This document shows, in pieces, positions 34,147 through 41,966 of a stretch of 64,000 nucleotides of DNA. The stretch lies in the NCBI GenBank assembly GCA_039027435.1, contig JBCCKF010000008.1, positions 97,099 through 161,098 on the forward strand, written 5' to 3'. The notes beneath the pieces were generated by a model, which was not told the origin of the DNA, did no database searches, and saw only the letters and a program-made list of their open reading frames with translations. The first letter of the stretch is position 1. Every line of letters starts with the position of its first letter. Source of the stretch: CALBPI01 sp039027435. GTDB taxonomy: Bacteria > Pseudomonadota > Gammaproteobacteria > Steroidobacterales > Woeseiaceae. Both the position numbers and the translations under genes were made by a program.

Positions 34147-35022
34147 AGGGATATTCACCCTGGCCGTCCGCCCCCGACGCATCGAGTCTGTGATTTCGAG
34201 CGCCTGACCGTCGACCACGATCGATGCCGCATCAGCAACTCCGAGGATCAGGCGCAGCGGTCGTTCCGCGTCAATCTGACGCACAAGGCCCGGCTCGGCC
34301 GTTCCATAAGCAACCCGGGTTCCGTTGGCATCACGCACCTCATACCAGCAGGACTCCGTGAAACGCAGTTCGACTGTGCCGGTTGCAATCGGCGCCGGCG
34401 TAGGGGTCGAGACATCATCGCTCCCGGAGGTGAGTTCCGAGCGATCTGCCGATGCCACTGGCTGCTCTGTGAGTCGATCACGAACTGCAGCGAGCTGAGC
34501 GCCGGCTGTGTCCTCCGTCGTCCCTGGCGAGCGCTCCGGCTCGCTTACTACCGGCTCCGAAATCTGCGCTGCTGAATCTGCCTCATCGGCTCCCATGTTG
34601 CTTTGCACTAACGTCCAGATCACCCACACGAGCGCTAACGTGAGTAACGCCAGTAATGCGATGAGACCTCCGACCAGCCATTTCTTCTCACGCGGAGGCT
34701 TGCTGTGATAGCTGACGATCAGATCCGGCAATTTGTCCTCGCCAATGCCGGACGAGGCATGGAACCTTCGCGCGGCTTCTTCCTGATCGAGCCCCAGATA
34801 GCCGGCCACCGCTCTCAAGTGGCCTTTGGCAAATACGGTAGCGCCGAGCTTGTCAAACGACTCGGACTCTAAGGCCTCCACGATTTGGACGTCCAAATGA
34901 AGCGCCTGCGCGACCCCCGCTGTCGTCAAATCTCGATCCAGACGCGCCTCGGCAAGCCAGTGGCCTACCCCAGCCGCCACTGTAACGTCGTCTTCCGCTT
35001 CTGGTGGGCTCTGCTCGTCCAT
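34144..35022 (-). CDS. rodZ: RodZ-like helix-turn-helix membrane protein
   Basis: The cytoplasmic Cro/CI-type HTH (about 22-85, with VEALESESFDKLGATVFAKGHLRAVAGYLGL) binds MreB in characterised RodZ. It is followed by a basic juxtamembrane KKW, one TM helix (about 118-140) and a Ser/Thr/Ala-rich linker. A C-terminal DUF4115 periplasmic domain has ELRFTESCWYEVRDANGTRVAYG. The 292-residue length is a little below the Escherichia coli protein (337). It lies 18 bases after pilW. Confidence 0.93.
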   Translation of the reverse strand: MDEQSPPEAEDDVTVAAGVGHWLAEARLDRDLTTAGVAQALHLDVQIVEALESESFDKLGATVFAKGHLRAVAGYLGLDQEEAARRFHASSGIGEDKLPDLIVSYHSKPPREKKWLVGGLIALLALLTLALVWVIWTLVQSNMGADEADSAAQISEPVVSEPERSPGTTEDTAGAQLAAVRDRLTEQPVASADRSELTSGSDDVSTPTPAPIATGTVELRFTESCWYEVRDANGTRVAYGTAEPGLVRQIDAERPLRLILGVADAASIVVDGQALEITDSMRRGRTARVNIP

Positions 35023-35040
35023 CAGGTCGACATGATCGGC

Positions 35041-35793
35041 CTAACCGCCGCGAGCCACTCGCTCCGCTTCCGCAGAATCCGGAAAAGTCTCGCGCAATTG
35101 TCGCCGGAATCGATCGGCTGCAGCGTCATCGCCCAACGTGCGCTCGACTTCCCACGCGAGCAACAGGGTCTGAGGCGAAGGTTCGCGGACCGCCATGTGC
35201 CGCTCGAGGAAGGCTCGCGCGCTCAAAGGATTGCCGGTTTCGAGCTTCAGAACCGCCAGCTCCAGAAGCGCATCGGGGAATCGACTGTCGACTTTCAATG
35301 CCTCGCGGAAATAACGTTCCGCAGCATCCAGGTCACCCTTGTCCCGCATGCACACCCCGGCATTAGTCCAGGCCACGGCGGGCGTGTTGTAGAGCGGATT
35401 CGTCGCCGCCTCGGTGAAGTACTTTATCGCCTGGTCATATCGAGTCTTGCCGCACAGGTAAATGGCATAGGTGTTCTGCACCGCAGCATCGTCCGGATCC
35501 GTTCGCAATGCGTTTCGGAAGGAGCGCTCGGCCAGATCTGGCTCATTGATGCGTTGATACAGGATCGCCAGCGTAAAATGGGCGCGGGCAACAGAAGGGT
35601 CCTGCTTAACTGAACTTTCGAGTCGATCGCGTGCCTGACTCAGCTTGCCGGAGCGCAGATACTCAACGCCGAGCTGCAAATTGTAGGCAGCCGCATCGGT
35701 TGGCGATGCTTTGCTCTTGCGAACCTCACCTTCGGTGACACACCCGGCAAGCACACTGAGACACAGCCAACCTGCAACATAAAGACGGCGCAT
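35041..35793 (-). CDS. pilW: type IV pilus biogenesis lipoprotein PilW/PilF
   Basis: This outer-membrane pilotin-like TPR lipoprotein is needed for secretin assembly. It has 250 residues from the ATG at 35793, with lipobox LAGC (Cys18). Six or so TPR motifs follow (YNLQLGVEYLRSGKLSQARDR, ARAHFTLAILYQRINEPDLAE, and others). It sits between rlmN and rodZ, the usual place in pilus-bearing gammaproteobacteria. No other pilus gene is in the window. Confidence 0.92.
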   Translation of the reverse strand: MRRLYVAGWLCLSVLAGCVTEGEVRKSKASPTDAAAYNLQLGVEYLRSGKLSQARDRLESSVKQDPSVARAHFTLAILYQRINEPDLAERSFRNALRTDPDDAAVQNTYAIYLCGKTRYDQAIKYFTEAATNPLYNTPAVAWTNAGVCMRDKGDLDAAERYFREALKVDSRFPDALLELAVLKLETGNPLSARAFLERHMAVREPSPQTLLLAWEVERTLGDDAAADRFRRQLRETFPDSAEAERVARGG

Positions 35794-35848
35794 TTCCCAT
35801 CCCCTCTGTTCGAGACCCATCGATAGTAAGCGCAACGGCGCGCAGACT

Positions 35849-36940
35849 CTAGCGGCCAGGTACTCGAGCACTGAGCCGATGGGTAACTCGGTCCGTCACT
35901 TTACCCGCGAGTTGACCACAAGCGGCATCAATGTCATCGCCGCGCGTTCGACGAACGGTTGTCGTTAGGTCGTGTTTGCGCAGAATGTTCTGGAACCGAT
36001 CTATTGCCGAGTTGCTACTACGCTCAAACTCGGTGCCCGGAAACGGGTTGAAGGGGATGAGGTTCACTTTAGCTGGGCGACCGCGGAGCAATCGAACCAG
36101 CGCATTGGCTTCGGCACTGCTGTCATTAACGCCTTTGAGCATGACGTACTCAAACGTGATGTGTCTTTTGGTATGCGCCTCTGCGTAGCGCCAGCACGCC
36201 AAGAGTAGGTCCTCGATCGGATAACGACGATTGATCGGTACCAATCGATCCCGCAAGTCATTGGTCGGCGCATGCAGCGATACTGCCAACGACACGTTGC
36301 ACTCCGTCGCGAGCTTGTCGATCTGTGGCACCAATCCCGAGGTGCTCAGCGTTACGCGTCGACGCGACAGCCCCAGTGCATAGTCATCGAGCATGATCTG
36401 CATCGCCGGGACCACCTCACGATAGTTCGCAAGCGGCTCACCCATGCCCATGAGGACAACATTGGTCACGGCAGGCAGCCCGTTTTCGCGGCGCGGCAGC
36501 GCGCGAATCGCATGCCAGACTTGGCCGATGATCTCGGCACTGGTCAGGTTGCTGTTAAAGCCCTGCTGTGCGGTCGCACAGAATGCGCAATCGAGGGCAC
36601 AACCGACCTGAGATGAAATGCACAACGTGCCGCGATCTGCCTCGGGAATGAACACCGTTTCGATCGCCTGGCCCCCGGTGGCCGCCAGCAGCCACTTTAC
36701 GGTGCCGTCGGCAGAATCGTGGCGTGTGATGACTTTGGGCGGCTCAAAGCAAGCCGCATTGGCAAGCTCCGTGCGCAATCCCTTTGAGAGATCGGTCATC
36801 TGCGCCGGGTCCAGAATTTGTCGCTGATGCAGCCACTGCATCAACTGACGGGCACGAAATCTCTGGTGCCCACGCTCATCAAACCACGCCTCCAGGGCGG
36901 TGCGTGGCATCCCGAGCAAGTTGTCAGCAGTGGCCGCCAT
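35849..36940 (-). CDS. rlmN: 23S rRNA/tRNA adenine-C2 methyltransferase
   Basis: This radical-SAM methyltransferase modifies A2503 of 23S rRNA and A37 of some tRNAs. The 363-residue protein has the CALDCAFC cluster motif (C-x3-C-x2-C, about 116-123), GMGEPLANY and the methyl-carrier Cys near the C-terminus in DIDAACGQL. It lies 5 bases after ndk and 55 bases before pilW. Confidence 0.96.
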   Translation of the reverse strand: MAATADNLLGMPRTALEAWFDERGHQRFRARQLMQWLHQRQILDPAQMTDLSKGLRTELANAACFEPPKVITRHDSADGTVKWLLAATGGQAIETVFIPEADRGTLCISSQVGCALDCAFCATAQQGFNSNLTSAEIIGQVWHAIRALPRRENGLPAVTNVVLMGMGEPLANYREVVPAMQIMLDDYALGLSRRRVTLSTSGLVPQIDKLATECNVSLAVSLHAPTNDLRDRLVPINRRYPIEDLLLACWRYAEAHTKRHITFEYVMLKGVNDSSAEANALVRLLRGRPAKVNLIPFNPFPGTEFERSSNSAIDRFQNILRKHDLTTTVRRTRGDDIDAACGQLAGKVTDRVTHRLSARVPGR

Positions 36941-36945
36941 GAGTG

Positions 36946-37377
36946 TTAGCCGCGGGTGCGATCCACGACGCCCTCAGGGAAGAAAAACGCGACTTCATTG
37001 GCCGCCGTCTCAGTAGCGTCAGAACCGTGGCAAATATTCTCTTCGATGCTCGCTGCAAAGTCGGCACGAATCGTGCCGGGCGCCGCTTCGCTCGGATTCG
37101 TAGCACCCATAAGATCACGATGTAGTGCAACCGCGTTCTCACCACGAAGCGCCTGTACGATGACTGGGCCCGAGGTCATGTAGCTCACCAAGTCGGCAAA
37201 GAACGGACGCTCCTTATGCACCGCATAAAAGCCTTCTGCTTGCTCCTGTGAAAGGTGCATCATTTTTGCAGCGACGATCTCAAGACCAGCCTTTTCAAAG
37301 CGACCATAAATCTCGCCGATCAGGTTCTTCTCAACGCCGTCGGGCTTGATGATCGACAGTGTGGTTTCAATTGCCAT
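36946..37377 (-). CDS. ndk: nucleoside diphosphate kinase
   Basis: It equilibrates NTP and NDP pools. The 143-residue protein has the active-site His in ENICHGSDA (about residue 117) and the opening ETTLSIIKPDGVEKNLIG. An AAGGAA ribosome site lies just before the ATG. A terminator-like hairpin is immediately upstream of that site, so how ndk is transcribed is not obvious. Confidence 0.97.
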   Translation of the reverse strand: MAIETTLSIIKPDGVEKNLIGEIYGRFEKAGLEIVAAKMMHLSQEQAEGFYAVHKERPFFADLVSYMTSGPVIVQALRGENAVALHRDLMGATNPSEAAPGTIRADFAASIEENICHGSDATETAANEVAFFFPEGVVDRTRG

Positions 37378-37387
37378 TCTTGCTTTC

Positions 37388-37421
37388 CTTAAACATAAAC
37401 AAAGCCGGCGTCATCGCCGGC
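37388..37421 (-). terminator. terminator or attenuator hairpin between iscA and ndk
   Basis: On the minus strand GCCGGCG-ATGA-CGCCGGC (plus 37404-37421), seven GC pairs with a four-base loop, is followed by TTTGTTTATGTTT. This is a standard intrinsic terminator after iscA, but its T run ends only a few bases before the ndk ribosome site. Confidence 0.7.
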
Positions 37422-37469
37422 AGAACTCTTTGCGTGATTGAAAATGGGCGCCGCACCGGGCCCCATCGC

Positions 37470-37799
37470 TTATTCGTCGACGTTAAAGCTTTCGCCGCAT
37501 CCGCACTCGCCAGCAGCGTTCGGATTGCTGAAGCGGAACATCTCGTTCAGACCGTCCTTGACGAAATCGACCTGGGTCCCGTCGAGCAACGGCAAACTGT
37601 CATTATCGACCACGACCTTGATATCGGATTGCTCAAACACCGTATCCGCATCCGTAACCGAATCGGCGTAATCGATTACGTAGGAGAAGCCGTTGCAACC
37701 AGTCTTGCGCACGCCGAGCCGAAGCCCAATGCCATCACCGCGGCGCGCGATGTGGTCACGTACCCGACTCAAGGCGCTGTCTGTCAGTGAAATACTCAT
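37470..37799 (-). CDS. iscA: A-type iron-sulfur carrier (IscA/ErpA family)
   Basis: The 109-residue HesB/IscA-fold protein has the three conserved cysteines: KTGCNGF (about residue 35) and GECGCGES (about 98-100). It carries Fe-S clusters or iron to targets. It is last in the trmJ/desulfurase/IscU-like/IscA run and is followed by a terminator hairpin. IscA versus ErpA cannot be settled here; the locus favours IscA. Confidence 0.92.
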   Translation of the reverse strand: MSISLTDSALSRVRDHIARRGDGIGLRLGVRKTGCNGFSYVIDYADSVTDADTVFEQSDIKVVVDNDSLPLLDGTQVDFVKDGLNEMFRFSNPNAAGECGCGESFNVDE

Positions 37800-37822
37800 C
37801 GTGTCATCTCAGTTCATAGCGG

Positions 37823-38170
37823 TCAGGCCATACCGGCCAGAGCCTTACCCAGTTTGTCCGAAGCCTCTACCACGACCAGCAAATCTGCAGCCCAGGACCG
37901 GTTCAGTCCGGTGGCTTGCTGCAGCGTTGGCAGATCAATCGCAGACCACTTACCCCCAGCATCCCAGTGCCGGCATACCCAGTCGCAGACCGCCACGATT
38001 TCCGGGCTAGCAAACGCGTGGAAACCTAGCGTCAGCTGCGATCCATCTGGCGATACACCAAATTGTACCGCACAACCCTGCTTTGCGCTGCCAGCCGATG
38101 CCAATACTGCGGACTTCGGCACACCGGAAAACTGCAATCCAGAAGAAAACGTGGCGTCGAATTCGATCAT
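37823..38170 (-). CDS. degenerate IscU/NifU-N-like protein
   Basis: The 115-residue protein (ATG at 38170, overlapping the desulfurase stop) occupies the iscU position between desulfurase and IscA. Its outline fits the IscU fold: an N-terminal GVPKSAVLASAG loop, beta strands with AVQFGV and LTLGFHAFASPE, then helices. The three ligand cysteines of IscU are not retained as a set: Cys33 lies near the first, but the second position (YGC in IscU) reads AFA and the third (KIHCS) is absent. Cys62 and Cys66 lie elsewhere. It may not assemble clusters by the standard route. Family placement is inferred from synteny and pattern. Confidence 0.7.
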   Translation of the reverse strand: MIEFDATFSSGLQFSGVPKSAVLASAGSAKQGCAVQFGVSPDGSQLTLGFHAFASPEIVAVCDWVCRHWDAGGKWSAIDLPTLQQATGLNRSWAADLLVVVEASDKLGKALAGMA

Positions 38171-38172
38171 TT

Positions 38173-39357
38173 TCAAGTGACCAGCGGGCCTGCCAGTGCG
38201 CGGCAACGCTCAACAACGCCTCTGAAGTGGCGAAGGACCGCATCCACGTCCTCTCCGGAAGTGGAACGACCCAGCGAGAACCTCAAAGACGCCGCAGCCT
38301 CGAGATCAGAGAGCCCCAGCGCCTTCAGGACGAACGATGGAGAGCGATCGCGCGAGTTACAGGCCGAACCTGCAGACACCGCTACCGGCGACAAACCGCG
38401 CATTAACGCATCACCATGCACGCGTTCGACTCTCACGTTGACAAGCCACGGCAATCGCCCTTCTCGAGGCCCGTTGATCGACACACCGTCTGTAGACAGC
38501 AGTCCTTCAACAAGCTGCTCACCTAGGCCTGAAAGTCGCTCGTAGTCTCGCTCCAGACGGTCCATGGCGAGTTCTGCTGCTGTTGCGAACCCAACGATCT
38601 GATGCGTCGCAAGCGTACCGGGCCTCAGGCCACGCTGTTGTCCACCCCCGAACAATAGCGGGGAAATATTCACGCCGGAGCGCGAGCCAAGATAGAGCAC
38701 ACCCACACCCTTGGGGCCGTAGAACTTGTGGCCTGTGAAGGAAGCCATATCGACTCTCGACGGTAAGCCCCGCACCGGGACCTTGCCAAACGCCTGGGCA
38801 GCATCCACATGGAATATCGCCTCATGATCGGTCAGCACTTCGGCATAGCCAGCGACATCGTTGATCGTGCCTAGCTCATTGTTCACCCACATCAACGAGA
38901 CGAGCAGCGTATCCTCGCGCAGCGCAGTACGGAGTTGATCAACGCTGATACGCCCATCTCGATCGGGTGCGAGCCAGGTCACCTCAAACCCGTCTCGCTC
39001 GAGTTCCTTGACCGGATCGAGCACCGCTTTGTGTTCAATCGTGCTGGAAATTATGTGGCCACGTCCCTTTCCTGAATAACGCGCCGCGCCGAGTATCGCG
39101 AGATTGTCGGCTTCGGTTGCGCCAGACGTCCAGAGGATTTGTTCGCCTCGAGCGCCCAAAGCGCGGGCCACGATTTCGGTGGCGGCGTCTACGGCCTCGC
39201 TCGCTGCACGCCCGTAGCGGTGAGTGGTCGACGAAGGATTCGCAAAAGCCTCGTGCGCAACCAGACTCGCATGCATGGCCGCCGCAACCTCGCTATCGAC
39301 GGGCGTCGTCGCAGCGTAATCGCAATAGACAGGTGCGACCTCTGGCCAACCGAACAT
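38173..39357 (-). CDS. iscS: cysteine desulfurase (IscS/NifS class)
   Basis: This PLP enzyme moves sulfur from cysteine to scaffold and thiolation partners. The 394-residue protein has a PLP Lys in FTGHKFYGPKGVG (about 205), HVDAAQAFG, and the catalytic Cys loop SAGSACNSRDRSPS (about 330), with the short class I insertion expected for IscS/NifS. Its start touches the trmJ stop (single-base overlap). iscR, hscBA and fdx are absent from the cluster, so NifS-like is equally good as a name. Confidence 0.93.
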   Translation of the reverse strand: MFGWPEVAPVYCDYAATTPVDSEVAAAMHASLVAHEAFANPSSTTHRYGRAASEAVDAATEIVARALGARGEQILWTSGATEADNLAILGAARYSGKGRGHIISSTIEHKAVLDPVKELERDGFEVTWLAPDRDGRISVDQLRTALREDTLLVSLMWVNNELGTINDVAGYAEVLTDHEAIFHVDAAQAFGKVPVRGLPSRVDMASFTGHKFYGPKGVGVLYLGSRSGVNISPLLFGGGQQRGLRPGTLATHQIVGFATAAELAMDRLERDYERLSGLGEQLVEGLLSTDGVSINGPREGRLPWLVNVRVERVHGDALMRGLSPVAVSAGSACNSRDRSPSFVLKALGLSDLEAAASLRFSLGRSTSGEDVDAVLRHFRGVVERCRALAGPLVT

Positions 39358-40085
39358 CAGCGCGTTCTCCAGTATTCAGATTCCAGTTGCGCAAACAGGC
39401 CGCGCAGGATGTTGACCTCATTCTGATCGGGTTCGGCACGTGATAGGAGGCGACGAATTCTGCGCATCAGATAGCGCGGATTCTCAGGATTGAGGAAGCC
39501 ACTTTCCAATGCGATGCGCTCGATGTGATCGTAGAGATGCTCCAGCTCGCCAGCGGTCGCCGGCGGCGACTCTTTGGGTTGCTGGATCGCAAATTGATCG
39601 CGCTGCACGAACAACTCGTAGGCAACGACCTGTACCGCCATTGCCAGATTCAGCGAGCTGAAGTCGGTGGTCGGAATGGCGACCAGTGCAGCGCACCGAT
39701 CCATATCCTCATTCGAGAGCCCGGTCTTCTCGGGCCCAAATACAATCGCGACCGTCGACTGTGCCGATTTCTCAATCGCTGCTGCGGCTGCCTCTTTCGC
39801 GAGCAACGTCGGCCAGGCAATGCTACGACGTCGTGCGCTGGTTCCAATGACCCAACCACAATCGGCAACGGCATCGTCCAGCGACGTGAATACCTGCGCG
39901 TTATCCAGCACGTCGATGGCGCCAGATGCACGAGCCACGGCCTGTGCGCTGGGAAACGTTTTCGGGTTCACCAACGCGAGGTCAGCAAGACCCATGTTGC
40001 GCATGGCACGGGCTACCGCACCGATATTGCCCGGATGTGTGGTGCCAACCAGCACAATACGCACCGGCAGAATTGGTTCGCTCAT
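39357..40085 (-). CDS. trmJ: tRNA (cytidine/uridine-32-2'-O)-methyltransferase
   Basis: This SPOUT methyltransferase has 242 residues from the ATG at 40085. The opening VRIVLVGTTHPGNIGAVARAMRNMG, the knot region FGPEKTGLSNEDMDRC and NLAMAVQVVAYELFVQRD are typical. The C-terminal extension contains a RYLMRRIRRLLSRA segment. In Escherichia coli it also lies between suhB and isc, and it heads the isc run here. Confidence 0.95.
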   Translation of the reverse strand: MSEPILPVRIVLVGTTHPGNIGAVARAMRNMGLADLALVNPKTFPSAQAVARASGAIDVLDNAQVFTSLDDAVADCGWVIGTSARRRSIAWPTLLAKEAAAAAIEKSAQSTVAIVFGPEKTGLSNEDMDRCAALVAIPTTDFSSLNLAMAVQVVAYELFVQRDQFAIQQPKESPPATAGELEHLYDHIERIALESGFLNPENPRYLMRRIRRLLSRAEPDQNEVNILRGLFAQLESEYWRTR

Positions 40086-40201
40086 GAGGAATACCGTCCA
40101 GATCGCACGCAACAAACTCCAATTCGTTGCGGGTCTGCTATTCTACCGCCCGCTTGACCCAATCGCGATGCACTGAACATCGCTGACAGGAACTCACCAC
40201 C

Positions 40202-41026
40202 ATGCATCCGCTCTTGAATGTCGCCGTTTCCGCCGCCCGCAAAGGTGGCAGCGCACTAATTCGTAGCTCCCGGCGCCTTGAGGAGCTGAACGTCAGAGCC
40301 AAAGGTCGAAACGATTTCGTCAGCGATGCCGACCGCGCCGCCGAAGCACGGATCATTGAGGAGATCCGCAAGCACTACCCCGAACACGGCATTCTTGCCG
40401 AGGAATCGGGTCTTCAGCCGGGCAGCGATGATTCCGTGGTCTGGATCATCGATCCATTGGACGGCACCAATAACTTCATCCACGGATTCCCGATCTACGC
40501 CGTTTCGATCGGCGTGAAAGTCAACAACCGACTCTCGCAAGGCGTCGTTTACGACCCCATGCGCCAAGAACTATTCACCGCATCCAGAGGCGATGGCGCG
40601 CAACTCGACGGTAAGCGCATACGAGTTAGTGGCAGAGTGCATCTGAAGGAGTCGCTGATCGGAACAGGCTTCCCTTACCGGGAGTCGCAAACCACGGGGC
40701 TCGATGCCTACTTGTCGCTCTTGTCGTTAGTACTACAGAACAGCGCGGGCATTCGACGCGCGGGCGCCGCGGCGCTCGACCTGGCCTATGTTGCTGCGGG
40801 GCGCCTGGACGCGTTCTGGGAGTTCGGACTCAAATCATGGGACATCGCTGCAGGCGCTCTGTTGATCAGAGAGGCTGGGGGCATCGTCAGCGCCATCGAT
40901 GGCAGCGAGGACTACCTTGATCGAGGCCACGTCCTCGCAGGCTCACCCAAGATCTACGCTGCATTGGCGCATCTGCTCGCAAACAAGTCCCAGAAAGCGA
41001 TAGAAACGCTCACTGATCTCAGCTGA
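40202..41026 (+). CDS. suhB: inositol monophosphatase family protein SuhB
   Basis: The 274-residue Mg-dependent phosphatase has metal ligands in EESG (about 66) and WIIDPLDGTNNFIHGFP (about 81-97), plus WDIAAGALLIREAGG near 218. In Escherichia coli SuhB also joins rRNA antitermination complexes. It is divergent from trmJ across 116 bases. A TTGACC (40154-40159) could be its -35, but no matching -10 is seen. AGGAAC lies before the ATG. It converges with secF, 2 bases apart. Confidence 0.95.
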   Translation: MHPLLNVAVSAARKGGSALIRSSRRLEELNVRAKGRNDFVSDADRAAEARIIEEIRKHYPEHGILAEESGLQPGSDDSVVWIIDPLDGTNNFIHGFPIYAVSIGVKVNNRLSQGVVYDPMRQELFTASRGDGAQLDGKRIRVSGRVHLKESLIGTGFPYRESQTTGLDAYLSLLSLVLQNSAGIRRAGAAALDLAYVAAGRLDAFWEFGLKSWDIAAGALLIREAGGIVSAIDGSEDYLDRGHVLAGSPKIYAALAHLLANKSQKAIETLTDLS

Positions 41027-41028
41027 AT

Positions 41029-41964
41029 TTACGGCAGATCGTCCAGCCCGGACTCATCCGGCTCCGGCGGCAGCAAGTCCTTCGCACTGACGTTGAGCCA
41101 AAGCGCCACGGCACTGGCAACGTAGATCGACGAGTACGTACCGACCACGATCCCGCAGATCAGTGCAATCGAGAATGATCGAACCGCTTCGCCGCCCAAC
41201 ACCAGCAACGCCGTCAATACCAGTAACGTCGTGACACCGGTGATGATGGTTCTTGCCAGCATTTGGTTGATCGAGCGATCGATCACACCGGCCGAGTCTT
41301 CTCCACGAATGGACAGGAAGTTCTCGCGAATGCGGTCGAACACGACCACCGTATCGTTCAACGAATAACCGACGACCGCGAGCACAGCTGCAATGACGGA
41401 TGCGTCGACCTGAAACTGGAACAGCGCAAAAAACCCGACAGTCAGGATGACGTCATGCACCAATGCCGCCACAGCGCCGAGAGAGAAGCGCCACTGGAAG
41501 CGGAACATGATGTACATGAAGATCATGATCAACACGAAGATCATCGCAAGGCTGCCTGCCTCAGCGACTTCCGCACCAATCTGTGGGAATACCACTGAGA
41601 AACTACGTTCTTCGACGTTCGGATCAACACTGGCCATGACCGACATCAGCGCGTCGCGTAGCGCGGTGCTATCACCGCCCTCTTGCGGCGGGATTCTGAC
41701 CATGATGTTTTGTCGGGTGCCGAAGTAGAGCACTTGCGAGTCGGCATAGCCGGCAGTCTCGAGTGCGTCGCGCACAACCTGCACGTCGGTTGGCTCACTG
41801 AAGCCGGCCTCAAGCTCAACGCCGCCGGTGAACTCAATCCCGAAGTTCAGCCCTTGAGTGAACAACGCAACGATCGATCCGACAACAAGAATGGCTGAGA
41901 CTATCGCGGCTGCGCCGCGTCTCGCCATGAATTTGAAGTGTGTTTCGCGTGACAAGACTCTCAT
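41029..41964 (-). CDS. secF: protein translocase subunit SecF
   Basis: The 311-residue inner-membrane subunit, with SecD, uses proton motive force to pull exported proteins. It has TM1 near 18-36, a periplasmic P1-like domain with FGIEFTGGVELEAGF, five C-terminal TM helices and the conserved GYSLNDTVVVFDRIREN between TM4 and TM5. It lies 2 bases after secD. Confidence 0.96.
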   Translation of the reverse strand: MRVLSRETHFKFMARRGAAAIVSAILVVGSIVALFTQGLNFGIEFTGGVELEAGFSEPTDVQVVRDALETAGYADSQVLYFGTRQNIMVRIPPQEGGDSTALRDALMSVMASVDPNVEERSFSVVFPQIGAEVAEAGSLAMIFVLIMIFMYIMFRFQWRFSLGAVAALVHDVILTVGFFALFQFQVDASVIAAVLAVVGYSLNDTVVVFDRIRENFLSIRGEDSAGVIDRSINQMLARTIITGVTTLLVLTALLVLGGEAVRSFSIALICGIVVGTYSSIYVASAVALWLNVSAKDLLPPEPDESGLDDLP

Positions 41965-41966
41965 GT

